Assembly: GCF_016862955.1 (NCBI RefSeq)
Contig: NZ_BONY01000008.1
Location: 80,352-144,351, forward strand
Origin: Rhizocola hellebori
GTDB lineage: Bacteria > Actinomycetota > Actinomycetes > Mycobacteriales > Micromonosporaceae
Length of the DNA: 64,000 nucleotides
Direction: 5' to 3'
Shown here: piece after piece, positions 9,273 to 18,386 of the stretch
Position numbering within the stretch: position 1 is the stretch's first letter
How the letters are laid out: each line of letters begins with the position of its first letter
Notes under the pieces: generated by a model
What the model was told of the DNA's origin: nothing
Seen by the model: the letters and a program-made list of their open reading frames with translations, nothing else
Databases searched by the model: none
Position numbers and translations under genes: made by a program

Positions 9273-10309
9273 GACGGCACCACCACTTGGGTGCCTTCGG
9301 CGATGCCGTCGCCGGTGATCTGTACTCGCCCACTGGCGAACATGCCGGGTTGCACGGCCACATAACGGGTTTGCGACCCGGTGACGACCTGGACGCCATA
9401 ACCGCCCTCGGCGAGCGCCACCAGCGCCGTGATCGGAACAGTGAGCACATTCTCCACGGTCGATGAGGCCAGTTTGACGACCACCGGCGCCTGGTCAAGG
9501 GCACCCAGGGTGGACTGGTCGGCAAGGGTGACGGTCACCTGGATGGTCGCCGGGTGCTGCTCGTCCTGGCCCGGTGTCGCCACTGTCCCGACCTGGCCGA
9601 TCACGCCGTCGACCGCTTTCCCGTTCGGCAGGATGACCTGCGCGGTCAGCCCCGCCTTCGCCAGGTCCTGCAGCGCCACATCGAGCGCGATGCTCACCAC
9701 ACGGGTTGTCCCGGCGTAGGCCAGCACCGGCCCACCCGAGTCGGCGCCCAGCTGCGTCACGTGCTGGGCGATGCGCACCGGCCCGGGGGCGATCGCCACC
9801 GTCCCCGGATCGACCAGGCCCGTCTGCGGCACTCCCAAATCCTTCTGCCACTTGCGAACAGCCGCCGCGGTTGCGTTGGTGAAGGTGCCGTCAACGGTGA
9901 TGCCGGCGTATCCCAGCGCCGCCAGGTTCGTCTCGATCTGGCGCACATCGTCGCCGGAGTCGCCGATGCCCAACGGCCGGTAGAGCGGGAGCCCGCCGTA
10001 GAACAGCGTCACGGGGCGGTCGTTCACTTCGTAAAGCGGCTGACCGCGGCTCACGGTAGCGCCGAGGGAAGGAAGCCACGTCACGGTCCCCGGCCCGCGG
10101 GCGGTCACCGTGACCGGGGGGCCGTATCCCAGTACCCCGGAAACGGTTTGGGTTTTGGTTAAATTCGCCTTGGTGACGGGCGCGGTCGTCAGCGCCGCCG
10201 CGGACCCCTCGGAAGGTGAGTCTCCGGGGCCGCCGAAGCCGAAGGCCGCCGCGGTCACGGCGCCGGCGGCCAAAACGGCCGAGCCGGTCAGGACGAGTCT
10301 GCGTTTCAT
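9269..10309 (-). CDS. Extracytoplasmic adaptor with peptidoglycan-binding-like domain
   Basis: The 346-residue protein begins [21 protein letters not shown], a signal peptide or signal anchor. About residues 115-165 form a PG_binding_1-like repeat ([15 protein letters not shown]...[22 protein letters not shown]). The rest resembles an HlyD/MacA-type beta-barrel adaptor ([19 protein letters not shown]..., then IPITALVAL). Adaptor, ATPase and permease together match an actinobacterial MacAB-like export machine. The ATG at 10309 overlaps the lipoprotein stop by one base (TGATG). Confidence 0.82.
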   Translation of the reverse strand: MKRRLVLTGSAVLAAGAVTAAAFGFGGPGDSPSEGSAAALTTAPVTKANLTKTQTVSGVLGYGPPVTVTARGPGTVTWLPSLGATVSRGQPLYEVNDRPVTLFYGGLPLYRPLGIGDSGDDVRQIETNLAALGYAGITVDGTFTNATAAAVRKWQKDLGVPQTGLVDPGTVAIAPGPVRIAQHVTQLGADSGGPVLAYAGTTRVVSIALDVALQDLAKAGLTAQVILPNGKAVDGVIGQVGTVATPGQDEQHPATIQVTVTLADQSTLGALDQAPVVVKLASSTVENVLTVPITALVALAEGGYGVQVVTGSQTRYVAVQPGMFASGRVQITGDGIAEGTQVVVPS

Positions 10310-10827
10310 CAGCTGCCCTTCTTGGTTTCGGTGGGCAGCTTGTCTTTGCACGCGGCATACGCGGCTTTGTAGACAGGGTCGGCCTCAAGCTGGTCGCGGG
10401 TGACATCTTCGAACCGGCCGCCGATGCGCATATTGCCCGGACGGTCTCCACCGATTTGAGGATCGGTGACCGGAATATCATGCTCGCGCATGCACACCGC
10501 GAAGGCACGCAGCTTTTCCATGTCCTCGGGAGGCATGCCGTCGTCGGTGGGCATCTCGATCAGGTGCTGGCAGGCGCGGATGGCCTCGTCCCAGCCCGTG
10601 GGAACAGTCCGGGGGTGCGGGTTGAATTCCCAGGTCCCACCCGGACCCGGGTCGGGAACGTGTTGACCGTGCTCGCGCATGCACTGGGAAAACGCGACCG
10701 GATCATCCTTGGCCGACGCCGTGGCAGTGGGCTGAGCGCCGTTGGCCGAGGCGATGCCGTTGTCGTCCGGGCCGGAACAGCCGGCGATCCCGGTGGCCAG
10801 TAAGGCGATCAGGAGGAGTCGTGTCAT
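10309..10827 (-). CDS. Putative lipoprotein with two CMREH repeats
   Basis: The 172-residue protein has a lipoprotein signal, with lipobox GIAGC placing the acylated Cys at residue 17. The mature part contains a degenerate internal repeat: FSQCMREHGQHVPDP and, about 60 residues later, FAVCMREHDIPVTDP. Each Cys-Met-Arg-Glu-His unit could bind a ligand or metal, but this is not established. It leads the operon and faces the response-regulator gene across an 86-bp divergent promoter region, so it probably belongs to the exported or sensed part of the system. Confidence 0.75.
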   Translation of the reverse strand: MTRLLLIALLATGIAGCSGPDDNGIASANGAQPTATASAKDDPVAFSQCMREHGQHVPDPGPGGTWEFNPHPRTVPTGWDEAIRACQHLIEMPTDDGMPPEDMEKLRAFAVCMREHDIPVTDPQIGGDRPGNMRIGGRFEDVTRDQLEADPVYKAAYAACKDKLPTETKKGS

Positions 10828-10913
10828 GGCTCCTGTTTACGTGGCGGCCGATGACATCAGCGCTACCGGCGACGTTAGGTCAATGTCATCTCGGGCGGGG
10901 CACAATGGCGGCC

Positions 10914-11558
10914 ATGCGGGTACTGGTAGCCGAGGATCACGCGGCGCTTGCCGAGCGGATCGCCGAAGGTCTGCGCGATGCGGGCTTGGCGGTGGATGTG
11001 GTCAACGACGGTTGCGCCGCGCTGGAGCAATCCGGTCACACCGCTTATGACGTCATCGTTTTGGACAGGGATCTGCCCATCGTGCACGGCGACCAGGTGT
11101 GCCGGTCGCTGGCGGGCAAGGCCGCCCGCATCCTGATGCTCACCGCCGCGGCCGAAGTCGATGACCGGGTCGATGGCCTGGAACTTGGCGCGGATGACTA
11201 TCTTGGCAAGCCGTTCGCCTTCCACGAGCTGGTGGCCCGCGTCCGTGCCCTGGGCCGCAGGGCGCCATCGGCCCCGCCGGTCGTGCGGCACGCCGATCTG
11301 ATCGTCGACCGAGCCCGGCACCGCGCGAGCCGGGGTGGCCTGCCGCTTTCTTTGACCCGCAAGGAGTTCGGCGTGCTGGAAATCCTGCTTGCCGCCGACG
11401 GTGGCGTGGTGAGCGCGGAGGAACTGCTCGAGCACGTGTGGGACGCCAACGCCGACCCATTCAGCAACATCGTTCCAGTGACGATGGCGCGGCTGCGGCG
11501 CAAGCTCGGCGAGCCACCGCTCATCGAAACCGTCGTCGGCCGTGGGTACCGGCTATGA
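10914..11558 (+). CDS. OmpR/PhoB-family response regulator
   Basis: The 214-residue protein has an N-terminal receiver with acidic pocket (VLVAEDHAAL), phospho-acceptor Asp51 in VIVLDRDLP and the conserved Lys in DYLGKPFAFHEL. A C-terminal winged helix follows (LSLTRKEFGVLEILLAADGG...IETVVGRGYRL). An upstream in-frame ATG at 10905 is an alternative start. Its stop overlaps the kinase start (ATGA). Being divergent from the MacB-like operon, it most likely regulates that operon. Confidence 0.92.
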   Translation: MRVLVAEDHAALAERIAEGLRDAGLAVDVVNDGCAALEQSGHTAYDVIVLDRDLPIVHGDQVCRSLAGKAARILMLTAAAEVDDRVDGLELGADDYLGKPFAFHELVARVRALGRRAPSAPPVVRHADLIVDRARHRASRGGLPLSLTRKEFGVLEILLAADGGVVSAEELLEHVWDANADPFSNIVPVTMARLRRKLGEPPLIETVVGRGYRL

Positions 11559-12715
11559 AGCTCACCCTGCGGGTCAGGCTCACCCTCATCTACACCGGCC
11601 TGTTCGCCATGTGTGGCGCCGCGATAGTGATAATTGCCTATCTTATGGTACCGAGCCTGCAGTCCGACGGCAGCAGAGTCTCGCAGCAGCAGGTCGACTT
11701 CCTGGACCTGTGCACCCGGTCGCTGGCGACGCTCAGCTCCGAGACCCAGTTCAAATGCCAGAGGGCCTACGAGGAAGGCCTCATGGCCGGCGCAGCAAGC
11801 CAGCGCGAGGCCACCCTCGAGCAGATGGTCCGGTACTCGGTCATCACTTTCGTCGTCGTCACCCTCTTCGCCGCGATCGCCGGCTGGATCCTCGCCGGAA
11901 GGGCGTTGCGGCCCGTCCATCAGCTGATCGCCGCGGCCAGAAACGCCTCGCAGCACGACCTTTCCGCCCGCGTGGCCTCCACCGGCCCCCGCGACGAGCT
12001 GCGTGAGCTGGCCGACACCTTCGACGACATGCTGGCCCGGCTGGAGGCTGCTTTCCAGAGCCAGCGCCAGTTCATCGCCAACGCCAGCCACGAGCTGCGC
12101 ACCCCGCTGACCGTGATGCGCACAGCGGTCGATGTCGTGCTGGCCAAACCGGAACCGGCTGTTGCCGAGCTGCGCGGGATGGGGAACGAAGTCCGCGCCG
12201 CAGTCACCGACGCCGAGAAACTCATCGATTCCATGCTCACCCTGGCCCGCAACGAGCATGGCCTGTCCCGCACCGAGCCAGTCGATCTGGCCACCGCCGC
12301 CGAGAACGCGCTCGACGACCTCGACACCGGCGACCGAGCCGTGCTGCCGTCGCTTCAACCCGCGATCGTCGACGGCGACGCCATCCTGCTGGAGCGGCTC
12401 ATCGCCAATCTTGTCGACAATGCCGTGCGCTACAACGACTCCCGCGGCCAAGTCTGGGTCAGCGTGCAATCGGCGGCCCCCTTCGTGCGGCTGACCGTGG
12501 CCAACACGGGCCCGGTCATCGCGCCGGAGTCCACGGCTGCGCTTCTGGAACCCTTCCGCCGGCTGAACAATCGCACCGCGCGCGACGGATTCGGGCTCGG
12601 GCTGGCGATCGTGTCCTCCATCGCGGCGGTGCACCACGGCACCGTCAGCCTGCACCCCCGGCCGGATGGCGGCCTATCCGTCGACGTCCTCCTGCCGCAA
12701 CACCGTGGCTCTTGA
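11555..12715 (+). CDS. Sensor histidine kinase
   Basis: The 386-residue protein has two membrane helices (about 8-30 and 95-118) flanking a short extracytoplasmic sensor. A HAMP domain and a HisKA domain follow, with phospho-accepting His179 in NASHELRTPLTV. The HATPase domain has the N box NLVDNAVRYN and G2 box GLGLAIVSSI; the G1 region is degenerate (VANTGPVIAPES). It pairs with the overlapping response regulator upstream. Its last 42 bp overlap tail-to-tail with lysX on the other strand, so the two C-termini are encoded by the same DNA. Confidence 0.9.
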   Translation: MKLTLRVRLTLIYTGLFAMCGAAIVIIAYLMVPSLQSDGSRVSQQQVDFLDLCTRSLATLSSETQFKCQRAYEEGLMAGAASQREATLEQMVRYSVITFVVVTLFAAIAGWILAGRALRPVHQLIAAARNASQHDLSARVASTGPRDELRELADTFDDMLARLEAAFQSQRQFIANASHELRTPLTVMRTAVDVVLAKPEPAVAELRGMGNEVRAAVTDAEKLIDSMLTLARNEHGLSRTEPVDLATAAENALDDLDTGDRAVLPSLQPAIVDGDAILLERLIANLVDNAVRYNDSRGQVWVSVQSAAPFVRLTVANTGPVIAPESTAALLEPFRRLNNRTARDGFGLGLAIVSSIAAVHHGTVSLHPRPDGGLSVDVLLPQHRGS

Positions 12716-15700
12716 CCGCGATCCGGAAGGGCGCACGAGCGGGAAAGGCAGGGTTTCCCGGATTGTCTTGGCGGTCAACAGCATCACGAGCCGGTCGACG
12801 CCGATGCCGAGCCCGCCCGTGGGTGGCATCGCAAACTCCAGCGCCTCCAGGAAATCCTCGTCGAGCTCCATCGCCTCCGGGTCGCCGCCGGTGGCCTTCA
12901 GCGATTGCGCGGTCAGGCGACGGCGCTGCTCGACCGGGTCCACCAGCTCCGAATGGGCCGTGCCCAGCTCGGTGCCGAAGGCGACCAGGTCCCAGCGTTC
13001 GGCCAGCCGCGGGTCGTCGCGGTGCTGCCGGGCCAGCGGGGATACCTCCGCCGGGAAGTCCCGGTAGAACGTCGGTGTCTTGGTGTGCGCCTCCACCAGG
13101 CGCTCGTAGAGTTCAAGGATCATCTGGCCGTGCCCCCAGGCGGGATCGAACGACACGCCCGCCGCGTTCGCCAGCTCCTGCAAGCGTGGCACCGGCGTGC
13201 CGGGGGTGACCTCTTCGCCGAGCCGGCGCGAAATGGCTTCGTTGACCGTGACTACCGGCCAGGCGCCGCCGATGTCGTACTCGGCCCCGTCGTGCACCAG
13301 AGTGGTGGTCCCCAGACCTTCGCGAGCCGCGTTCTGGATCAGGTCACGGGTCAGGTCCAGCATGGTCATGTAGTCGGCGTAGGCCTGGTACGCCTCGAGC
13401 ATGGTGAATTCGGGATTGTGCTTGAAGGACACGCCTTCGTTGCGGAAGGTGCGCCCGAGCTCGTAGAGCTTCTCCACGCCACCGACGCACAGGCGCTTGA
13501 GGTAAAGCTCGGGTGCGATGCGCAGGTAGAGCCGCATGTCGTAGGCGTTGATGTGGGTCAGGAACGGGCGCGCGTTGGCCCCGCCGTGGATGGGCTGCAG
13601 GATCGGCGTCTCCACCTCGAGGAAGTCGTTGCTGTGCAACGTTGTCCGCAACGAGTGCAGCACCGCGCCGCGCGTCCTGAGGGTTCCGCGCGACTGGGGG
13701 CTGACGATGAGGTCGAGATATCGGCGCCGCACCTTCGCCTCCGGATCGGCTAGACCCAGGTGCTTGTTAGGCAACGGATGCAGGCATTTGGCCGTCAGCA
13801 CCCACTGCTGCGCGACAATCGACTTCTCGCCTTTGCGGGAGCGGCCGACCCGGCCGGTGACGCCGATGAGATCGCCGACGTCGATCCCGTCCAGGCAGTC
13901 GGCGATGACCTGGATGTCGCCGCTCCAGTCGCGCAGCGTGGCGAACGCGATCTTCCCGTGGTCGCGGACCAGGATCACCCTTCCGGCGACCGCGACCTGC
14001 TCGTCATCTTGCACGTCCGCGATCGCGTGGGTTCGGGCGAAGCTGACCGGGTAAGGGTCGGCCAAACTGTTCAGTTTGGACAGTCGTACCTGGACCTGCT
14101 CTGGGCGCTTGGCCTCTTTTCGCTCCGGCGTGCGCGCCAGGGCGGGCAACGTCTGCGTGGGTGGCGGACCGGGCGTCAGGTGCCCGCGTTGCCAGGGCAG
14201 CACCAGGAAGCCCTCCGCGATCGCCGCCGCGACGCCGATCGTGGCCAGCTCACGCCGCTCCCGGAAACACAGGAATCTGGGTACCCACTCGGGGTGATAC
14301 TTCACGTTGGAGCGGTACAGCGACTCCAGCTGCCACCATCGCGAGAAGAAGAGCAGCAACCGCCGCCACGCGCGCAGCACCGGGCCGGCCCCTATCCGCG
14401 CTCCTTCCTCGAAGGCGGACCGGAACACGGCGAAGTTGAGCGAGATGCGCTCGATGCCCAACCGGGGCGCTTCCCTGACCACGGCCGCGACCATGAACTC
14501 CATCAGGCCGTTGCCGCTGTCGCGATCGCGTCGCATGAGGTCAAGCGACAGGCCGTTGGCGCCCCAGGGCACAAATGACAGGATCGCGGCCGGTTTACCC
14601 TGCACGTCAAGGGCCTCGACGAGCACGCAATCGCCGTCCCACGGGTCGTTGAGCCGGGACAGGGCCATCGAGAAGCCGCGCTCGGCGTCGGTGTCACGCC
14701 AGAGCTCGGCCAAGCGCTGGGCCTCTCGCATGTCCTGCGGCGAGATGGCGCTGTGCCGCCTTACCCGCGCGGTGAAACCGGCCCTCTCGATGCGGTTCAC
14801 GGCTTGACGCACCTGGCGCATGTCGCGCCCGTCGAGCTGGAAATCGCGTACGTGCAGGATCGCCTCGTCACCGAGCTCGATCACCTTGAGGCCGTGCTGC
14901 GCGTAGGCGGTCGCGCCTTCCTCCGATGCGCCCATCACCGCGGGACGCCAGCCGAACTCGCGCGCGTTGTGCAGCCAGGCCTTGATGGCGCCACTCCACG
15001 CCTCGGGGTCGCCGATCGGGTCCCCGCTGGCGAGGCTCACCCCGGCAACGGGCCGGTAGGTGAGCGCAGCCTTCCCGGTCGGCGAGAAGATCACTGACTT
15101 GTCCCGGCGGGTGGCGAAGTAGCCCAGCGAGTCGCGGTCGCCCGACCCGGCTAGCAGCTGCCGGATCTTGATTTCCTCGTCGCCGTGCAGCTCCGCAGCC
15201 TTGCGCTGGGTACGAAACAGGGTGAAGAACGCGGCAAGCAGCGCCACCGCGCCGAACAGGCCCAGCAGCAGGCTCACCCAGCGATAGCTGTGCGCCCGCT
15301 GATCGACGCGAATGTGCAGGTTGAACCCGCCGAAGACCTTCTCGGCGGCATAGGGCAGATAATCCTGCGGCTGCAACGTATTCGGGAACGTGTGCACGAG
15401 CAGATAGCCCAGCCCGAGCGAGAGACCGACCCCGAGCAGGTATACCGCCACGGCTTTGGGCAGGCTCGCCCGCTGCACCCGGGCGTTGAACTTGCGCCGC
15501 GCCAGCAGGAGGAGGGTCACAAACGTGGCGGTGACCATCGCGCTGGCGAGCACCGCCGGCTTCTCCCACCACTGCGGCGAGATCTGGTTACGTTCGAGAT
15601 CCTCGGTCCACAGCGTGCGCAGAAAGACCAGCAATGCCACCCCGAGCAGGTCGGCCATCAGCTGAAGTCCGAAGTAGACCATCATGATCCACCAGGCGAC

Positions 15701-15970
15701 CCGCTTGCGGCGGGCCGTCGCCGCGGCGAGCAGGGCCACGAACGCCGCGTAGGCAAGGTTGGCGGGGGCCGGGACGACCACGGCGTTGATGATGCGGCGG
15801 ATCGGCTGCTGCCCCATCCCGAAGTGCAGCGCAGCCAGCGCGCACAGGGCGGCGACGACGGTGAGGAGCACGGCGAACATCGTGGGCACCCGCTCGGGCC
15901 AATCACGCTTGGCAGCCCGGGAATGAGACTGCTTCCGATGCCGGGTGTCGTCTTTAGTGTCGGCGAGCAT
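12674..15970 (-). CDS. lysX: Bifunctional lysylphosphatidylglycerol synthase/lysyl-tRNA synthetase
   Basis: The 1098-residue protein has the LysX layout. About six or seven N-terminal membrane segments lie within 30-250. A DUF2156/MprF-type aminoacyl transferase domain occupies about 270-560. An OB-fold anticodon-binding domain follows (about 640-740), then a class II lysyl-tRNA synthetase core with FRNEGVSFKHNPEFTMLEAY near 841 and GIGVDRLVMLL near 1055. In mycobacteria LysX charges tRNA-Lys and transfers lysine to phosphatidylglycerol, giving resistance to cationic peptides. The chosen ATG 15970 follows gaaggt; a TTG at 16054 would add 28 residues. The final residues overlap the convergent kinase gene. 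Confidence 0.92.
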   Translation of the reverse strand: MLADTKDDTRHRKQSHSRAAKRDWPERVPTMFAVLLTVVAALCALAALHFGMGQQPIRRIINAVVVPAPANLAYAAFVALLAAATARRKRVAWWIMMVYFGLQLMADLLGVALLVFLRTLWTEDLERNQISPQWWEKPAVLASAMVTATFVTLLLLARRKFNARVQRASLPKAVAVYLLGVGLSLGLGYLLVHTFPNTLQPQDYLPYAAEKVFGGFNLHIRVDQRAHSYRWVSLLLGLFGAVALLAAFFTLFRTQRKAAELHGDEEIKIRQLLAGSGDRDSLGYFATRRDKSVIFSPTGKAALTYRPVAGVSLASGDPIGDPEAWSGAIKAWLHNAREFGWRPAVMGASEEGATAYAQHGLKVIELGDEAILHVRDFQLDGRDMRQVRQAVNRIERAGFTARVRRHSAISPQDMREAQRLAELWRDTDAERGFSMALSRLNDPWDGDCVLVEALDVQGKPAAILSFVPWGANGLSLDLMRRDRDSGNGLMEFMVAAVVREAPRLGIERISLNFAVFRSAFEEGARIGAGPVLRAWRRLLLFFSRWWQLESLYRSNVKYHPEWVPRFLCFRERRELATIGVAAAIAEGFLVLPWQRGHLTPGPPPTQTLPALARTPERKEAKRPEQVQVRLSKLNSLADPYPVSFARTHAIADVQDDEQVAVAGRVILVRDHGKIAFATLRDWSGDIQVIADCLDGIDVGDLIGVTGRVGRSRKGEKSIVAQQWVLTAKCLHPLPNKHLGLADPEAKVRRRYLDLIVSPQSRGTLRTRGAVLHSLRTTLHSNDFLEVETPILQPIHGGANARPFLTHINAYDMRLYLRIAPELYLKRLCVGGVEKLYELGRTFRNEGVSFKHNPEFTMLEAYQAYADYMTMLDLTRDLIQNAAREGLGTTTLVHDGAEYDIGGAWPVVTVNEAISRRLGEEVTPGTPVPRLQELANAAGVSFDPAWGHGQMILELYERLVEAHTKTPTFYRDFPAEVSPLARQHRDDPRLAERWDLVAFGTELGTAHSELVDPVEQRRRLTAQSLKATGGDPEAMELDEDFLEALEFAMPPTGGLGIGVDRLVMLLTAKTIRETLPFPLVRPSGSRSRATVLRQEDVDG

Positions 15971-16183
15971 GAGCACCTTCGTTCTGGTGTCCGGCGCGCT
16001 CGGGTCCGCAGCCGTTGTTACAGCCAGCCTGCGGACCCGGGGCCACGCGGTCAATCCGGTTACCCTCCCAGGTTCTTTCTGAGTCTTCGCTGAACGATGC
16101 CTGCCAGGGTGCGGGCTGACGGAAGGTTGACTGCTTGCGGCTTAGGGTCAGCGCGGATTTCCACTTCCGCAGATAATCTGAAG

Positions 16184-16981
16184 GTGATCACACGACGGGG
16201 GTTGATGGGTGGCGGCCTTGCCGCTGGCGTCGGGGCGGGTTTGGCGCTGTCCATCGAGCGTCAGCTCAACCAGTACGGGTCGGAAAGGCTGCCGCTTGGC
16301 GGTGGCTACGCGGCCGCCGGTGATGGGTGGCACGCCTCCGGCAGCGGCCTGGTCCGGACCATTTGGCACGTGCCCACCACGAAGCCGTGGGTGGCGCTGA
16401 CCTTTGACGACGGTCCCGGTCCGAAGTGGACACCCCGGGTGCTCGACGCGTTGGACCGCGCTGACGCGCAGGCCACGTTCTTTGTGGTGGGCAAGCGGTT
16501 GGTGCAGCACGCTGCCGTCGTCCGGGACAGGTTGCAGCGACACGAGGTCGGCAACCACACCTGGTCGCACTGCGAGCTCGGCAAGCTCGACGCCGAGAAG
16601 GCCTTCGACCAGCTCGACCGCTGCCACAACGCGATCAAGCAGGTGCTGGGCCGCGACGCCACCTTGATGCGCCCGCCGTGGGGTCATCTCGGCGGTGCGG
16701 CGCTGGTGGCCGCCGACCGCATGGGCTACGACGTGACGATGTGGTCCTATGTGATGCCTGAGCAGAACCCCGACGGGCTGGTCGACGACGTGTGCGCGAA
16801 CGCCAAGCCGGGCAGCATCCTGCTCGCCCACGATGTGGGCCGCGACAGCCGGCTCGCCGTTGTCGATCGCCTCGACCGCATTGTGGCGGGCCTGCGAGCC
16901 GCGGGCCTGGAGTTGGTGACCGTGTCACAGCTGATGGCGGCACGGTCGGCCGATGCTTCCGCGGTGGAGGCCCGGGCGTGA
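16184..16981 (+). CDS. Secreted polysaccharide deacetylase (NodB-homology family)
   Basis: The NodB motifs are intact. TFDDGP (about 73-78) provides the catalytic base and metal Asp, and HTWSH (about 125-129) the metal His pair. RPPWGH and LLAHDVG supply the remaining active-site loops. The N-terminus VITRRGLMGGGLAAGVGAGL looks like a twin-arginine signal, which favours GTG 16184; an ATG at 16097 would add 29 residues. Such enzymes deacetylate peptidoglycan or other N-acetylated glycans at the surface. The neighbouring lysX also makes the envelope more cationic, but the genes are divergent. Confidence 0.85.
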   Translation: MITRRGLMGGGLAAGVGAGLALSIERQLNQYGSERLPLGGGYAAAGDGWHASGSGLVRTIWHVPTTKPWVALTFDDGPGPKWTPRVLDALDRADAQATFFVVGKRLVQHAAVVRDRLQRHEVGNHTWSHCELGKLDAEKAFDQLDRCHNAIKQVLGRDATLMRPPWGHLGGAALVAADRMGYDVTMWSYVMPEQNPDGLVDDVCANAKPGSILLAHDVGRDSRLAVVDRLDRIVAGLRAAGLELVTVSQLMAARSADASAVEARA

Positions 16982-17040
16982 CCCCCACCTCCGGCGGCAG
17001 CGTCACGTTGACGGTGGCGGCGGCGGTGTGTTCGGATGGC

Positions 17041-17131
17041 GGGGTTCCAGCGTGAGGGGAAGCCGGTCGAAGCCCGGCACTGGCCCGCAGCCGTAGACCC
17101 GCCAGGGTGAGTCGGATTACCTGCGCTGGAA
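17041..17131 (+). promoter_or_regulatory. Cobalamin riboswitch upstream of the ECF transporter operon
   Basis: The B12-box core is clear: gaggggaagccggtcgaag, then cggcactggcccgcagccgt, then gagtcggattacctgc. A closing helix pairs ttccagcg (17045-17052) perfectly with cgctggaa (17124-17131). The element sits about 100 nt before the EcfT start, in the same orientation. Cobalamin riboswitches normally repress when adenosylcobalamin is bound. This assigns B12 or a corrinoid as the transporter's probable substrate. Confidence 0.92.
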
Positions 17132-17228
17132 GTGTTGTCCAGCGTCGTCGAGGTCCGCGGCGCGGAGACCGGCCTCGCCATGGTTGGGATCTGCACCGGG
17201 CGCCGATCACCCCCAGCCGGAGATGTTC

Positions 17229-18386
17229 ATGGTGGCCGCTTCCGCCCTTTTGCCCAGGGCTTTGCATCCGGTGGCCTGGTGGGTGTGGGCGATCTGCCTC
17301 GCCGCGGCGGCGAGTCAGACCAGCAATCCGCTGCTGCTGGCCCTGATCTTCGGTGTGCTCGGGCTGGTCGTCACCGCGCGGCGCACCGACGCCCCGTGGG
17401 CGCGGGCCTTCAAGTATTACCTGATCATGGCATTGATCGTCATCGCTATCCGAGTGGTGTTCCGATCGGTGTTCGGCACGGGCATCACCGCGCAGGACAC
17501 GATCCTGTTCCGCCTGCCGCGGCTGGACATGCCGGATTGGTATGCGGGGATTCAGATCGGCGGCCCGGTGTCATTGCAGGCGACCCTGGCTGCCACCATC
17601 GACGGGATGCGGCTGGCGTGCCTGCTGTGCTGCATCGGCGCGGCCAACAGCCTGGCCAACCCAAAGCGGGCGCTGAAGGTGCTGCCCGGCGCCCTCTACG
17701 AGCTCGGGGTGGCCGTGACGGTGGCGCTGTCGGTGGCCCCGCAGCTGGTGGAAAGCGTGCAGCGGGTGGCCCGGGCCCGCCGGTTGCGAGCCGGCAAATC
17801 CCGCGGGTTGCGGGCGCTGCGGGCGATCGCGCTTCCCGTGCTGCATGACGCGCTGGACCGTTCGCTGCGACTGGCGGCCGCCATGGACTCGCGCGGCTAC
17901 GGCCGCACCGGCACGGCAAGCGCAAGGTCACGGCGGCTGACCGGGACGCTGATGCTCGCCGGGATGGCCGGTCTGTGCGTGGGCGTCTACGGCCTGCTCG
18001 ACCCGGGGACGCCCCGGGCGATGGGCCTGGCCGGATTCGCCGCGGGCACGGCCTTGTCCGTCGCGGGCCTGTATGTCGGTGGCCGCCGGGTGTCCCGAAG
18101 CCGTTACCGGCCCGATCCGTGGCGGTGGCCGGAGTGGACGGTCGCCGGTTGCGGTCTGCTGACCGCCTTTGTTTTCTATCTGGGTACAGGTTACGACCCG
18201 GCCACCCTCAACCCCGGCCTCTATCCGCTGCAGTGGCCCACCCTGCCGCTGATACCGGCCGCCGCGATTCTCGTCTCGGCGACAGCGGCGTTCGCCTCGC
18301 CGCCGCCTCCCGCGCCGCCACGCTCCACGCCACCCGCACAGCGCCGCAGCCCGCCCGCCGCCACCGTTCAAGGAGCGTCGAAGTGA
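17229..18386 (+). CDS. ECF transporter transmembrane coupling protein EcfT (CbiQ family)
   Basis: The 385-residue protein has N-terminal helices (HPVAWWVWAICLAAAASQ...LLLALIFGVLGLVV). Two coupling-helix signatures that contact the ATPases follow: VARARRLRAGKSRG and AAMDSRGYGR. Further C-terminal helices make it longer than minimal EcfT proteins. The start at ATG 17229 is favoured by ggag six nt upstream. The stop overlaps the ATPase start (GTGA). It follows a cobalamin riboswitch and should transmit ATP hydrolysis to the S component encoded two genes downstream. Confidence 0.9.
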   Translation: MVAASALLPRALHPVAWWVWAICLAAAASQTSNPLLLALIFGVLGLVVTARRTDAPWARAFKYYLIMALIVIAIRVVFRSVFGTGITAQDTILFRLPRLDMPDWYAGIQIGGPVSLQATLAATIDGMRLACLLCCIGAANSLANPKRALKVLPGALYELGVAVTVALSVAPQLVESVQRVARARRLRAGKSRGLRALRAIALPVLHDALDRSLRLAAAMDSRGYGRTGTASARSRRLTGTLMLAGMAGLCVGVYGLLDPGTPRAMGLAGFAAGTALSVAGLYVGGRRVSRSRYRPDPWRWPEWTVAGCGLLTAFVFYLGTGYDPATLNPGLYPLQWPTLPLIPAAAILVSATAAFASPPPPAPPRSTPPAQRRSPPAATVQGASK

